Positions 1-11,439 of a DNA stretch of 64,000 bases are shown here, piece after piece (within the stretch, counting starts at the first letter, position 1; each line of letters opens with the position of its first letter). Under the pieces are notes generated by a model. It was given only the letters and a program-made list of their open reading frames with translations, was not told the DNA's origin and searched no databases. Location of the stretch: positions 3,305,501 to 3,369,500 of the forward strand of contig CATNEN010000029.1 of assembly GCA_950097015.1 (NCBI GenBank), in the 5' to 3' direction. This DNA is from Macrostomum hystrix. Lineage: Eukaryota > Platyhelminthes > Macrostomidae. The position numbers and the translations under genes were made by a program.

Positions 1-366
1 CAAAACATGAGACGCATTTATAGCCAACTACAAAAGTCCTAAAATTAGATTTGCGATGTAGGAAAAAAATGTGCACAGATTGTTTTAGGCAAACATAGTT
101 TTTCTTAATGTGCCTTGCACTGTTGAACGACTTGAGTCTCTAAGGTATGAAATCACGAATTACGAGTAAATCTGCATTCTCAGCCAAAGTCAACAACACG
201 GCAGAGCAGTAGGGTCTCATAAATATTGTAAGCAAGATAATGACAACGTCTCCCAAAGTGCACTCGAGTTTCCTCATTCCGAGTCTAACAACTAAATTTC
301 AGCAGCTAAAAAGCGAAATAAAAAATATATCTTGAGCTTTTGTCTGAAACCGTGGATAAATAACGC

Positions 367-1190
367 AGCAGGACTTGTAGCCCGAATTGCAACAAAAACT
401 GTAGCTAGAATCGCAGCAGGATTCTTAGCTAGAATCGCAGCAGGCTTCTTAGCTAGAATTGCAACAAAAACTGTAGCTAGAATCGCAGCAGGATTCTTAG
501 CTAGAATCGCAGCAGGCTTCTTAGCTAGAATTGCAACAAAAACTGTAGCTAGAATCGCAGCAGGATTCTTAGCTAGAATCGCAGCAGGCTTCTTAGCTAG
601 AATCGCAGCAAAAACTGTAGCTAGAATCGCAGCAGGCTTCTTAGCTAGAATCGCAACAAAAACTGTAGCTAGAATCGCAGCAGGCTTCTTAGCTAGAATC
701 GCAGCAAAAACTGTAGCTAGAATCGCAGCAGGCTTCTTAGCTAGAATCGCAACAAAAACTGTAGCTAGAATCGCAGCAAAAACTGTAGCTAGAATCGCAG
801 CAAAAACTGTAGCTAGAATCGCAGCAAAAACTGTAGCTAGAATCGCAGCAGGACTTGTAGCCAGAATCGCAGCAGGATTCTTAGCTAGAATCGCAGCACG
901 ATCTGTAGCTAGAATCAAAGCAGGATCCGTAGCGAGAATCGTTGCACAATCAGTTACGGGAATCGAAGCAGGATTCATAGCTGGAATCGCAGGCCTGTTT
1001 CTGGAATCGCAGCAGGCCTGTTCAAGGAATCGCAGCAGGCCTGTTTCTGGAATCGCAGTAGGCCTGTTTCTGGAATCGCAGCAGGCCTGTTTCTGGAATC
1101 GCAGCAGGCCTGTTTATAGAATCGAAACAGGCTTGTTTCTGGAATCGCAGCAGGCCTGTTTATAGAATCACAGCAGGCTTTTTCTGCAAT
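367..1190. repeat. Minisatellite, 24-bp then 23-bp units
   Basis: Positions 367-960 are a tandem array of a 24-bp unit (core GCTAGAATCGCAGCA) alternating between two tails, one ending CTTCTTA and the other AAAACTGTA. From about 985 to 1,190 the array continues as a 23-bp unit (core GGAATCGCAGCAGGCCTG). Both share AATCGCAGCAGG, so the second block looks like a shifted derivative of the first. The 24-bp period leaves long open frames on both strands, which are a by-product of the period and not genes. Confidence 0.95.
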
Positions 1191-1999
1191 CACTACAGGA
1201 GACATTGCCGTTGACAAATGAATGTCATCAATTAACGTATTTTTAGTGAAAATATTTAAAAAACTATTTTTAATAAACCAGGCAGGATACCACACAAATC
1301 AGAAAAACAAATCGCGACCCGTTCTGCAGGAGCCAGGCACGGAACAGTCTCGTAGAAATTTCCACCCCCTTCACCGCCGGGGGGAAACTAGCAATAAATA
1401 ATTAATAAAAAGGGGAAATCTAACTGGGAAGATCAGAAAGGATGGGCATAGATGAAGATATGGAATGGGATGGGCGATGCCTTATAACTGGGTCGGCGGC
1501 TGGAACCCCACAGTCAGTGTGGCCGTATCTGACGGCGCCAAAAAAACGGGTGGAGGCGCGTGATAATGCCGAATTCGAACCACTGGATTGCGCTCTTTCA
1601 ATAATAGATCTCCTCCACAAGTTGAACTATTTTCGCTCGCCTCTCAGTAATTTCATCTGGCGCCGCAGTCGGGGGCGGAGCTTGGACTTTAGCATCTGGG
1701 AGCGCGTAATAATGCACACACGGAGAGTGAAAAAAAAGTGCAACAAGTCAAATCAGAGAGATCGATTTGCACTTTTGCATAATGATATAGTGCCACAGAT
1801 TTACTTTTTACAAGCGAGGTGCTTCGCGGTGTTCAATGGGCACGTGTTTTCCTAGAAAATATTTTCCTACGACTAGGCTGTTAAAATAAAAAAAACTGGG
1901 AAATTAATCAAGCAGATTAGAATTGTGTTGATATTTGATATTCCCATAGAGTGTATTCCCAGAATTGCTTGCATGCTTCGAAAGCAACGAGAATGTAGC
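1191..1999. other. Unassigned spacer between two tandem arrays
   Basis: No gene is supported here. A 137-codon open frame at 1,442-1,855 (+) has no recognisable domain and low-complexity ends. No splice or polyadenylation context supports it. Confidence 0.6.
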
Positions 2000-2864
2000 G
2001 GTCAATCCTACCTGAAGGACTGAGGGAGGTATTGGTCAATCCTACCTGAAGGCCTGAGGGAGGTATTGGTCAATCCTACCTGAAGGCCTGAGGGAGGTAT
2101 TGGTCAATCCTACCTGAAGGACTGAGGGAGGTATTGTTCAATCCTACCTGAAGGACTGAGGGAGGTATTGTTCAATCCTACCTGAAGGACTGAGGGAGGT
2201 ATTGTTCAATCCTACCTGAAGGACTGAGGGAGGTATTGGTCAATCCTACCTGAAGGACTGAGGGAGGTATTGGTCAATCCTACCTGAAGGCCTGAGGGAG
2301 GTATTGGTCAATCCTACCTGAAGGCCTGAGGGAGGTATTGGTCAATCCTACCTGAAGGACTGAGGGAGGTATTGGTCAATCCTACCTGAAGGACTGAGGG
2401 AGGTATTGGTCAATCCTACCCGAAGGACTGAGGGAGGTATTGGTCAATCCTACCTGAAGGACTGAGGGAGGTATTGTTCAATCCTACCTGAAGGACTGAG
2501 GGAGGTATTGGTCAATCCTACCTGAAGGACTGAGGGAGGTATTGGTCAATCCTACCTGAAGGACTGAGGGAGGTATTGTTCAATCCTACCTGAAGGACTG
2601 AGGGAGGTATTGGTCAATCCTACCTGAAGGACTGAGGGAGATAGCAGTCAATCCTACCTGAAGGAGTGAGGGAGGTATTGGTCAATCCTACCTGAAGGAC
2701 TGAGGGAGGTATTGGTCAATCCTACCCGAAGGACTGAGGGAGGTATTGGTCAATCCTACCCAAAGGACTGAGGGAGGTATTGGTCAATCCTACCCGAAGG
2801 ACTGAGGGAGGTATTGGTCAATCCTACCCGAAGGACTGAGGGAGGTATTGGTCAATCCTACCTG
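2000..2864. repeat. 34-bp minisatellite, about 25 copies
   Basis: The unit is GGTCAATCCTACCTGAAGGA followed by CTGAGGGAGGTATT. Copies differ mainly at a few positions: GGTC/GTTC, ACCTG/ACCCG, and AGGA/AGGC. The variants are clustered, which suggests local segmental duplication. The array ends about 150 bp upstream of the GPCR start codon. Confidence 0.97.
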
Positions 2865-3018
2865 GATTACAAATGCATTCCACTAAACCTGCAATCCATA
2901 AATCACAGCCATTTAGAAAGCAGCAGCTCCAGTCGCTATGCTATCGTGTCGTTGATTCTACCAAAATCAACACTCTGCTAATCAGCCGGTGGAATCGCAA
3001 CCTCCCGACATTCGCAGC

Positions 3019-4705
3019 ATGTCAAAGTTGACGCTGGACTGCAATGAAATCTGCGCCTGTCGCGATACCAACCAGCTGCAGTTGGGCGCCGCCTACACAG
3101 TTGACCACTACCGCGGCAGCAGCCCAGTGAACTTCTCAAACACCCAGTGCTTCCTGGGCGAGATGTTGCCCCAGGACGATAACTCCACCGACATCAATGT
3201 CAACGTGCTGATGAATAGCTACATGTCACCGCCAGTGATTGGCATCACCATGGTGACCAATATATTTGTGTGCATTGTGCTGACTCGCAAAAGCATGGTG
3301 TCACCAACCAATGTGCTGCTGTTGGCGATGGCCTTCGTCGACATGGTTACTGGTGAGGCGACCGGGGTTGGGTTACCTGCAACGGGTTGAGTTGGGTCGC
3401 CGGTGACGAATTGAGTTGGGTCACCTGTGAAGGGTTGAGTTGGGTCACCTGTGAAGGGTTGAGTTGGGTCACCGGTGACAGATTGAGTTGGGTCGCCGGT
3501 GAAGGGTTGAGTCGGGTCATCGGTTATGGATTGAGTTATGTCATCGGTTATGGATTGAGTTGGGTCACCGGTTATGGTTTGAGTTGGGTCACCGGTGATG
3601 ACAACCTCTCCTTTGAATTCCAGGTCTGATTCCGCTGCCCTGGTACCTGCTGATAGCCTACGCCAGAGGATGGGTCACCGCCGTGCTGTGCTCGAATCAC
3701 TACGTGGCTAACCTGCTGGATGTGATGGTCACAACAATGCCCACCATCTGTCACACGATCTCCATCTGGCTGACGGTGATGCTGGCAGCTCAGCGATGGA
3801 TCTACATCAGCTACCCGACCTCCGTGAAGCGAATCTGCAGTGTGCAAAAGTCCACCACAGCTGTCGCAGTGCTCAGCGCGCTCACAATCGTGTTCTACAG
3901 CGTCAGCCAACTTCTCTCCGGCTCCATATACTTCCGGATGCGACCAGTTGACGGCGGTGGCGTCGCGGTTGCCTCGTGCAGCGTCCAGGAGCATCGCAGC
4001 TACTACATGGCAGCAATGATAATCCGCGCTCTGCTAGTTAACATCGTCCCCTGCCTGCTACTCATCATCATAACGGCCCTGCTCATCCGGGGTCTCCATC
4101 GGGCCAGCAGGCGTCGACAGCAGCTGCTGCGCTGCGGCGGCGGCGGTGGCAGAGCAGCGGGCGGCGAGGAGCGCCGAGTCCGCCGGAATCCGTCCAGCAG
4201 GAAGCGCCGTGAAAAGGCGGGCACGACTCTCATGCTGACAATCATAGTGAGCATCTTCCTGCTGGTTGAGCTGCCGATGACCCTCATCATGACGGTGTTT
4301 GTGCTGATCCTGGCCGGCTTAGTTGATGACAACGCCTGGCTGCTGGTGAATCGCAGCTTCCCAGTCGTCAACTTTATCATCCTGGTGAGCTACCCGATCA
4401 ATTTCTTCATCTACTGCCTGATGTCCACGCAGTTCCGCCAGACATTCGCCAGCCTGTTCAGCGGACCGAACACCTCCCGGGGAGGTGTTGCAGGCGGCCG
4501 CCCGAGGCACGGCGGAGGCCTGCTGCCGGGGCCAAGCGGCATCGAGCTGAGCAGCCGAGCCGACGTCGAGACAGACTTTCGATCGTCCGTGTTCTGGCGC
4601 CGAAGAAGCAGCATACGTCTGGGCAGCAGCTTCGGCGGCGCGAATGAGCTGACAGTTCCTCTGCCTGCAGTTCACGCCAGTAGGAATCTGCAGGTGCCAG
4701 GTTAA
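3019..4705 (+). CDS. Peptide GPCR, sex-peptide/myoinhibitory-peptide receptor-like
   Basis: Class A seven-transmembrane receptor, expected at the plasma membrane, coupling a neuropeptide ligand to G proteins. Exons 3,019-3,352 and 3,624-4,705 join in phase (ACTG|gtgagg ... ttccag|GTCTG) to give 471 residues. The first in-frame ATG is at 3,019; a GTG 30 nt upstream is unlikely in a eukaryote. The extracellular N-terminus has NFS and NST glycosylation sites. TM1 is near residues 67-90. TM2 contains LLLAMAFVDMVTGL. TM3 carries ICHTISIWLTVMLAAQRWIY, where QRWIY replaces the usual DRY, as in sex-peptide/FMRFamide-type receptors (QRYIY). TM7 ends YPINFFIYC followed by a tail with a Gly/Arg-rich stretch. 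Intracellular loop 3 has a long Gly/Arg run. The closest family is my judgement from the TM2-TM3 pattern; a myosuppressin or FMRFamide receptor is the alternative. Confidence 0.85.
3365..3605. repeat. 24-bp minisatellite filling the GPCR intron
   Basis: The 271-bp intron (3,353-3,623) is about ten copies of a 24-bp unit, GGGTTGAGTTGGGTCACCGG plus TGAC. Every unit contains GGTGA or TGTGA, resembling the genuine donor ACTGGTGAGG at the intron start. Confidence 0.92.
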
Positions 4706-5786
4706 TTGTAGGGACAATTTTTCTACACAAATTAAATTTTGGCGTTCTGTCTTTGACTTTTTGAACCTTTGAAAATCTCTGTATAATCGTATTCCGCGCT
4801 GAAGGAGACTTCGCAAGTTTTTTAGTTCGTTGCAAGGATGAACATAACTGTCAAACGCAGCAAGAAATTTAAGCTATCAAGCTCACAATAGCATAGATAA
4901 AAGCAACATTTAGACACCTGCCACAATGGGCCAGATGTGCTGCCTACTGCACACGTCTATCCGATGAAAAAAAACTTTTGAATCACAAAACATAGGCAAC
5001 CTAGAGATAATCAACGATTCCCGTCGAGGCGTCTGGCCACCAATATAGGCATAATTTCCACTCACAAAATTTCAAAATGTAACCATGGGGGCTATTACTA
5101 TTGAACATATTGTATTGATGTCATCAGGGTCTCTGACAAGTGGTGTTTCTACTGTTAACAGCTGTGTGAACTCAATATCCGAAATCGTTCCAGCAAAAGT
5201 CGGGAATCGAACCCGCAACCTCAAAGTCGTGATTCCGATGCCATAGCCACTAGGGTCAAACTATGGTTGCACTAGGTCAGTTGTGCAATCTCCTATTCTA
5301 TGGTAAACACTAGTTGTAATAGGTAACATTTTTGCTGTACAGATTGACTTCATGTCCTTTATGACTTTATGAAACAATTTTGAATTGCTTTTTTAAACAC
5401 TGTAACAGTAGGATGGTGATGTCGTCAATCCCACGTCTTTGCCCGGTTTTTGATCTTGTATCCGATTTTGTTTTAACAAAAGAATAAATAAAACCTTAGA
5501 AACTATTTGATCGCATTCTAGTCCAAGATGATTTCCAAGAAATCATTCAATGTCTTTAGCTCAGCAGAGAAGACATTTTCGTGCAGAAATTAATGACTCG
5601 CTTCTTTTGATCTTTCCTGGCGCCCCGCATCTTTGGGCTTCGCTACTTTGATTTCTGTCACGTGATTAGATTTTATTGTCGGAACGTTGCCAAATTGCTA
5701 GCGCCTTGACTGTCATTATCTGTACAATTGCGAAAATTGGTGCACAAGCGAACAGTTCCTCCATTACCCCTGCTTAAGTAAATAGG
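4706..5786. other. Intergenic spacer downstream of the GPCR
   Basis: AT-rich DNA with no convincing coding potential. It holds a SINE-A fragment at 5,189-5,270. No clear AATAAA lies close to the GPCR stop, so the 3' UTR end is undefined; the first clear AATAAA motifs are near 5,483. Confidence 0.6.
5189..5270 (-). mobile_element. SINE-A fragment (tRNA-derived)
   Basis: The reverse complement contains a tRNA-like B box (GGGTTCGATTCCCGAC) and the CTAGTGGCTATGG A-box region seen in the copies at 16,564 and 17,379. It is truncated and diverged. Confidence 0.65.
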
Positions 5787-6366
5787 CGTGATGTCTAACA
5801 CACGGGTGGAATGTTTAACACATTGCTGTGATGTCTAACACACGGGTGGAATATTTAACACATTGCTGTGATGTCTAACACACGGGTGGAATGTTTAACA
5901 CATTGCTGTGATGTCTAACACACGGGTGGAATGTTTAACACATTGCTGTGATGTCTAACGCACGGGTGGAATATTTAACACATTGCTGTGATGTCTAACA
6001 CACGGGTGAAGTGTTTAACACATTGCTGTGATGTCTAACACACGGGTGGAATGTTTAACACATTGCTGTGATGTCTAACACACGGGTGAAGTGTTTAACA
6101 CATTGCTGTGATGTCTAACACACGGGTGGAATATTTAACACATTGCTGTGATGTCTAACACACGGGTGAAGTGTTTAACACATTGCTGTGATGTCTAACA
6201 CACGGGTGGAATGTTTAACACATTGCTGTGATGTCTAACACACGGGTGGAATGTTTAACACATTGCTGTGATGTCTAACACACGGGTGGAATGTTTAACA
6301 CATTGCTGTGATGTCTAACACACGGTTGGAATATTTAACACATTGCTGTGATGTCTAACACACGGT
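5787..6366. repeat. 40-bp satellite, about 14 copies
   Basis: The unit is CATTGCTGTGATGTCTAACA followed by CACGGGTGGAATGTTTAACA. Both halves resemble each other and the 20-bp unit that follows, so the 40-mer looks like a dimer of diverged 20-mers. Confidence 0.97.
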
Positions 6367-9300
6367 GTGTGAAGTCTAACATACGGAGTTGATGTCTAAC
6401 ACACGGGCGTGGTGTCTAACACGTGTGTGGTGTCTAACACGTGTGTGGTGTCTAACACATGGGTGTGGTGTCTAACACATGTGTGTGGTGTCTAACACAT
6501 GTGCGTGGTGTTTAACACATGTGTTTGGTGTCTAACACATGTGTGTGGTGTCTAACACATGTTTGTGGTGTCTAACACATGTGTGTGGTGTCTAACACAT
6601 GTGTGTGGTGTCTAACACATGTGTGTGGTGTTTAACACATGTTTTTGGTGTCTAACACATGTGTGTGGTGTCTAACACATGTTTGTGGTGTCTAACACAT
6701 GTGTGTGGTGTCTAACACATGTGTGTGGTGTCTAACACATGTGTGTGGTGTCTAACACATGTGTGTGGTGTCTAAAACATGGGTGTGGTGTCTAACAAAT
6801 GTGTGTGGTGTCTAACACATGTGTGTGGTGTCTAACACATGTGTGTGGTGTCTAACACATGTGTGTGGTGTCTAACACATGTGTGTGGTGTCTAACACAC
6901 GGGTGTGGTGTCTAACACATGTGTGTGGTGTCTAACACATGTGTGTGGTGTCTAACACATGGGTGTGGTGTCTAACACATGTGTGTGGTGTCTAACACAC
7001 GGGTGTGGTGTCTAACACATGGACGTGGTGTCTAACACATGTGTGTGGTGTCTAACACATGTGTGTGGTGTCTAACACATGGGTGTGGTGTCTAACACAT
7101 GTGTGTGGTGTCTAACACATGGGTGTGGTGTCTAACACATGTGTGTGGTGTCTAACACACGGGTGTGGTGTCTAACACATGTGTGTGGTGTCTAACACAT
7201 GTGTGTGGTGTCTAACACATGGGTGTGGTGTCTAACACATGTGTGTGGTGTCTAACACACGGGTGTGGTGTCTAACACATGGACGTGGTGTCTAACACAT
7301 GTGTGTGGTGTCTAACACACGGGTGTGGTGTCTAACACATGGACGTGGTGTCTAACACATGTGTGTGGTGTCTAACACATGTGTGTGGTGTCTAACACAT
7401 GGGTGTGGTGTCTAACACATGTTTGTGGTGTCTAACACATGTGTGTGGTGTCTAACAAATGTGTGTGGTGTCTAACACATGGACGTGGTGTCTAACACAT
7501 GTGTGTGGTGTCTAACACATGTGTGTGGTGTCTAACACATGTGTGTGGTGTCTAACACATGTGTGTGGTGTCTAACACACGGGTGTGGTGTCTAACACAT
7601 GGACGTGGTGTCTAACACATGTGTGTGGTGTCTAACACATGTGTGTGGTGTCTAACACATGTGTGTGGTGTCTAACACACGGGTGTGGTGTCTAACACAT
7701 GGACGTGGTGTCTAACACATGTGTGTGGTGTCTAACACATGTGTGTGGTGTTTAACACATGTTTTTGGTGTCTAACACATGTGTGTGGTGTCTAACACAT
7801 GTTTGTGGTGTCTAACACATGTGTGTGGTGTCTAACACATGGGTGTGGTGTCTAACACATGTGTGTGGTGTCTAAAACATGGGCGTGGTGTCTAACAAAT
7901 GTGTGTGGTGTCTAACACATGTGTGTGGTGTCTAACACATGTGTGTGGTGTCTAACACACGGGTGTGGTGTCTAACACATGGACGTGGTGTCTAACACAT
8001 GTGTGTGGTGTCTAACACATGTGTGTGGTGTCTAACACATGTGTGTGGTGTCTAACACATGGGTGTGGTGTCTAACACATGTGTGTGGTGTCTAACACAC
8101 GGGTGTGGTGTCTAACACATGGACGTGGTGTCTAACACATGTGTGTGGTGTCTAACACATGTGTGTGGTGTCTAACACATGTGTGTGGTGTCTAACACAC
8201 GGGTGTGGTGTCTAACACATGGACGTGGTGTCTAACACATGTGTGTGGTGTCTAACACATGTGTGTGGTGTCTAACACGTGTGTGTGGTGTCTAACACAT
8301 GTGTGTGGTGTCTAACACATGGGTGTGGTGTCTAACACATGTGTGTGGTGTCTAACACACGGGTGTGGTGTCTAACACATGGACGTGGTGTCTAACACAT
8401 GTGTGTGGTGTCTAACACATGTGTGTGGTGTCTAACACATGGGTGTGGTGTCTAACACATGTGTGTGGTGTCTAACACATGGGTGTGGTGTCTAACACAT
8501 GTGTGTGGTGTCTAACACACGGGTGTGGTGTCTAACACATGTGTGTGGTGTCTAACACATGTGTGTGGTGTCTAACACATGGGTGTGGTGTCTAACACAT
8601 GTGTGTGGTGTCTAACACACGGGTGTGGTGTCTAACACATGGACGTGGTGTCTAACACATGTGTGTGGTGTCTAACACACGGGTGTGGTGTCTAACACAT
8701 GGACGTGGTGTCTAACACATGTGTGTGGTGTCTAACACATGGGTGTGGTGTCTAACACATGTTTGTGGTGTCTAACACATGTGTGTGGTGTCTAACAAAT
8801 GTGTGTGGTGTCTAACACATGGACGTGGTGTCTAACACATGTGTGTGGTGTCTAACACATGTGTGTGGTGTCTAACACATGTGTGTGGTGTCTAACACAT
8901 GTGTGTGGTGTCTAACACACGGGTGTGGTGTCTAACACATGGACGTGGTGTCTAACACATGTGTGTGGTGTCTAACACATGTGTGTGGTGTCTAACACAT
9001 GTGTGTGGTGTCTAACACACGGGTGTGGTGTCTAACACATGGACGTGGTGTCTAACACATGTGTGTGGTGTCTAACACACGGGTGTGGTGTCTAACACAT
9101 GTGTGTGGTGTCTAACACACGGGTGTGGTGTCTAACACATGGACGTGGTGTCTAACACATGTGTGTGGTGTCTAACACATGTGTGTGGTGTCTAACACAT
9201 GTGTGTGGTGTCTAACACATGTGTGTGGTGTCTAACACACGGGTGTGGTGTCTAACACATGTGTGTGGTGTCTAACACATGTGTGTGGTGTCTAACACAT

Positions 9301-9760
9301 GGGTGTGGTGTCTAACACATGTGTGTGGTGTCTAACACACGGGTGTGGTGTCTAACACATGGACGTGGTGTCTAACACATGTGTGTGGTGTCTAACACAC
9401 GGGTGTGGTGTCTAACACATGGACGTGGTGTCTAACACATGTGTGTGGTGTCTAACACATGTGTGTGGTGTCTAACACATGGGTGTGGTGTCTAACACAT
9501 GTGTGTGGTGTCTAACACATGGGTGTGGTGTCTAACACATGTGTGTGGTGTCTAACACACGGGTGTGGTGTCTAACACATGTGTGTGGTGTCTAACACAT
9601 GTGTGTGGTGTCTAACACACGGGTGTGATGTCTAACACATGTGTGTGGTGTCTAACACATGTGTGTGGTGTCTAACACATGTGTGTGGTGTCTAACACAT
9701 GTGTGTGGTGTCTAACACATGTGTGTGGTGTCTAACACACGGGTGTGATGTCTAACACAC
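6367..9760. repeat. 20-bp satellite, about 168 copies
   Basis: The unit is GTGTGTGGTGTCTAACACAT. Recurring variants (GGGTGTGG, GGACGTGG, TTTGTGG) appear in repeated order, giving a higher-order structure of several units. Each unit contains GTGT-CTA-ACAC dyad symmetry, and unit junctions form the palindrome ACACATGTGT. No coding or RNA feature is visible. Confidence 0.97.
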
Positions 9761-9836
9761 GGTATTATGTATGACACACGGGTGTGATGTCTAACACACG
9801 GTATTATGTATGACACACGGGTGTGATGTCTAACAC
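9756..9836. repeat. Satellite edge, 39-bp variant repeats
   Basis: Two copies of a longer unit carry GGTATTATGTATGACACACG between TCTAACACA motifs. This marks the degenerate right edge of the satellite. Confidence 0.8.
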
Positions 9837-10496
9837 ATACCCGACCAGAGTAGTGTGTGTAGTACTCATGCAACGAAGTGAGTTACATAGAGAGGTCTAT
9901 ATGAGCTTCGATCATAACAAGCTCATGCAAGCCAATTTATTATCCAATTTGATCTCAAACATGAGCAGTGCGGATCTAAGGGTGTACTTATATGTCATCC
10001 ACGCACAGACTAAACAATTCTGCTTCAGGAAGTGAATGGCGTGATTTTGCTGGCAAAAACGCCGTCCCGAGAGTCAAAAGACTGAAGTCTGAAATATTAA
10101 TTAGTCCTCATCTTCAGAGACGCGCGCCCCTCTCCTTTGTCTTCGCAGCGACAATTTCTCTTAAAAACGAGAGAACTTGGAATAGAAAGCTGACGCGAAA
10201 GTGACGAGCAGAACTCGTTTCTGATCTATTCTGGCAATGCTGGCCCGATGCTAGGCCAAAGAAATCAATGATTAATTAGCAACTAGCTGCGCGCTAATTT
10301 TAGACTGGCATCAGCCCAACAAGCCCGCGGTTGACAGATCGAAACTTGCCAGCGAACCCCCCGCAGCTTTGCTTTATTAATTTTTGTTCTCATTTTGCAC
10401 TTGGCCAAGGCGGAGACTAACATCTTTGAGACTCTGTTTTGTTTGAATTCCTAAGTCCAAGTTGTGTCTAACTTCATATCGCCATTATGGCAACCA
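9837..10496. other. Unassigned spacer
   Basis: Ordinary unique-looking DNA between the satellite and the inverted-repeat element. Two 70-codon open frames occur, but nothing in them is recognisable. Confidence 0.55.
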
Positions 10497-10836
10497 TAGC
10501 TTTTTGCGTTCAATTTTGCACAGCGAATGTTGGGATAGGAATGGCGAATGTTGGGATTGGAATGGCGAATGTTGTGATAGGAATGGCGAATGTTGGGATA
10601 TGAATGGCGAATGTTGGGATAGGAATGGCGAATGTTGGGATTGGAATGGCAAATCTTGGGATAGGAATGGCGATTGCTGGAAAAGGAATGGCGAAATGAG
10701 AAATAGGAATGGCGAATGTTAAGATAGAAATGGAAAAAGCGAAAGAATAATGGGGGATTCAGTGAAAAGACAGATTGTAAAAGCAGCAACGCATGCCTGG
10801 CTGACTATAGCTTTTTGCGTTCAATTTTGGACAGCG

Positions 10837-11245
10837 GGCTTTCAATTTCGGCAAGGGTCTATGCGTCAGTCTCCCATCCCCTCCCATTGGTGTCTATGGC
10901 CAGAAAATGCACAGACGGGCTTTCAATTTCGGCAAGGGTCTATGTGTCAGTCTCCCATCCCCTCCCATTGGTGTCTATGGCCAGAAAATGCACAGACGGG
11001 CTTTCAATTTCGGCAAGGGTCTATGTGTCAGTCTCCCATCCCCTCCAATTGGTGTCTATGGCCAGAAAATGCACAGACGGGCTTTCAATTTCGGCAAGGG
11101 TCTATGCGTCAGTCTCTCATCCCCTCCCATTGGTGTCTATGGCCAGAAAATGCACAGACGGGCTTTCAATTTCGGCAAGGGTCTATGCGTCAGTCTCTCA
11201 TCCCCTCCCATTGGTGTCTATGGCCAGAAAATGCACAGACGGGCT
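10837..11245 (+). repeat. 81-bp subterminal repeats, left arm (5 copies)
   Basis: Each unit runs from CGGGCTTTCAATTTCGGCAA to AAATGCACAGA. Five direct copies lie here, and three inverted copies lie at 12,655-12,900. Subterminal repeats of this kind commonly bind transposase. Confidence 0.93.
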
Positions 11246-11439
11246 TTCAAATTCGACAGCGGGCAATCAATTTCGGCATGCAACCGGATTGACTGGAACT
11301 TCTCTCTTACTGGCAATCCTCAGCTCGTGGCAGCTGTCTATGGTAGAAGCAGCTTGACTGCTCGTTAATTTGACAGAGATCACAGAGGGAGAGAGTTTAG
11401 CAACACTGAGTCTTCTCTGTTAAAAGCTAACAGTTTAAC

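Noticed and set aside
332-1165. 277-codon frame with ARIAAGFL repeats
   Set aside because: Produced by the 24-bp array; equally open on the other strand and with no gene context.
1442-1855. 137-codon frame
   Set aside because: No domain, no splice or polyadenylation support; composition looks random.
5787-9836. Possible CRISPR array
   Set aside because: No unique spacers; the units are contiguous near-identical repeats in a eukaryotic sequence, and no cas gene is present.
10750-11368. Three overlapping frames of 150-180 codons with QTGFQFRQGSM-like repeats
   Set aside because: The 81-bp subterminal repeat is divisible by three; it is transposon arm, not a protein gene.
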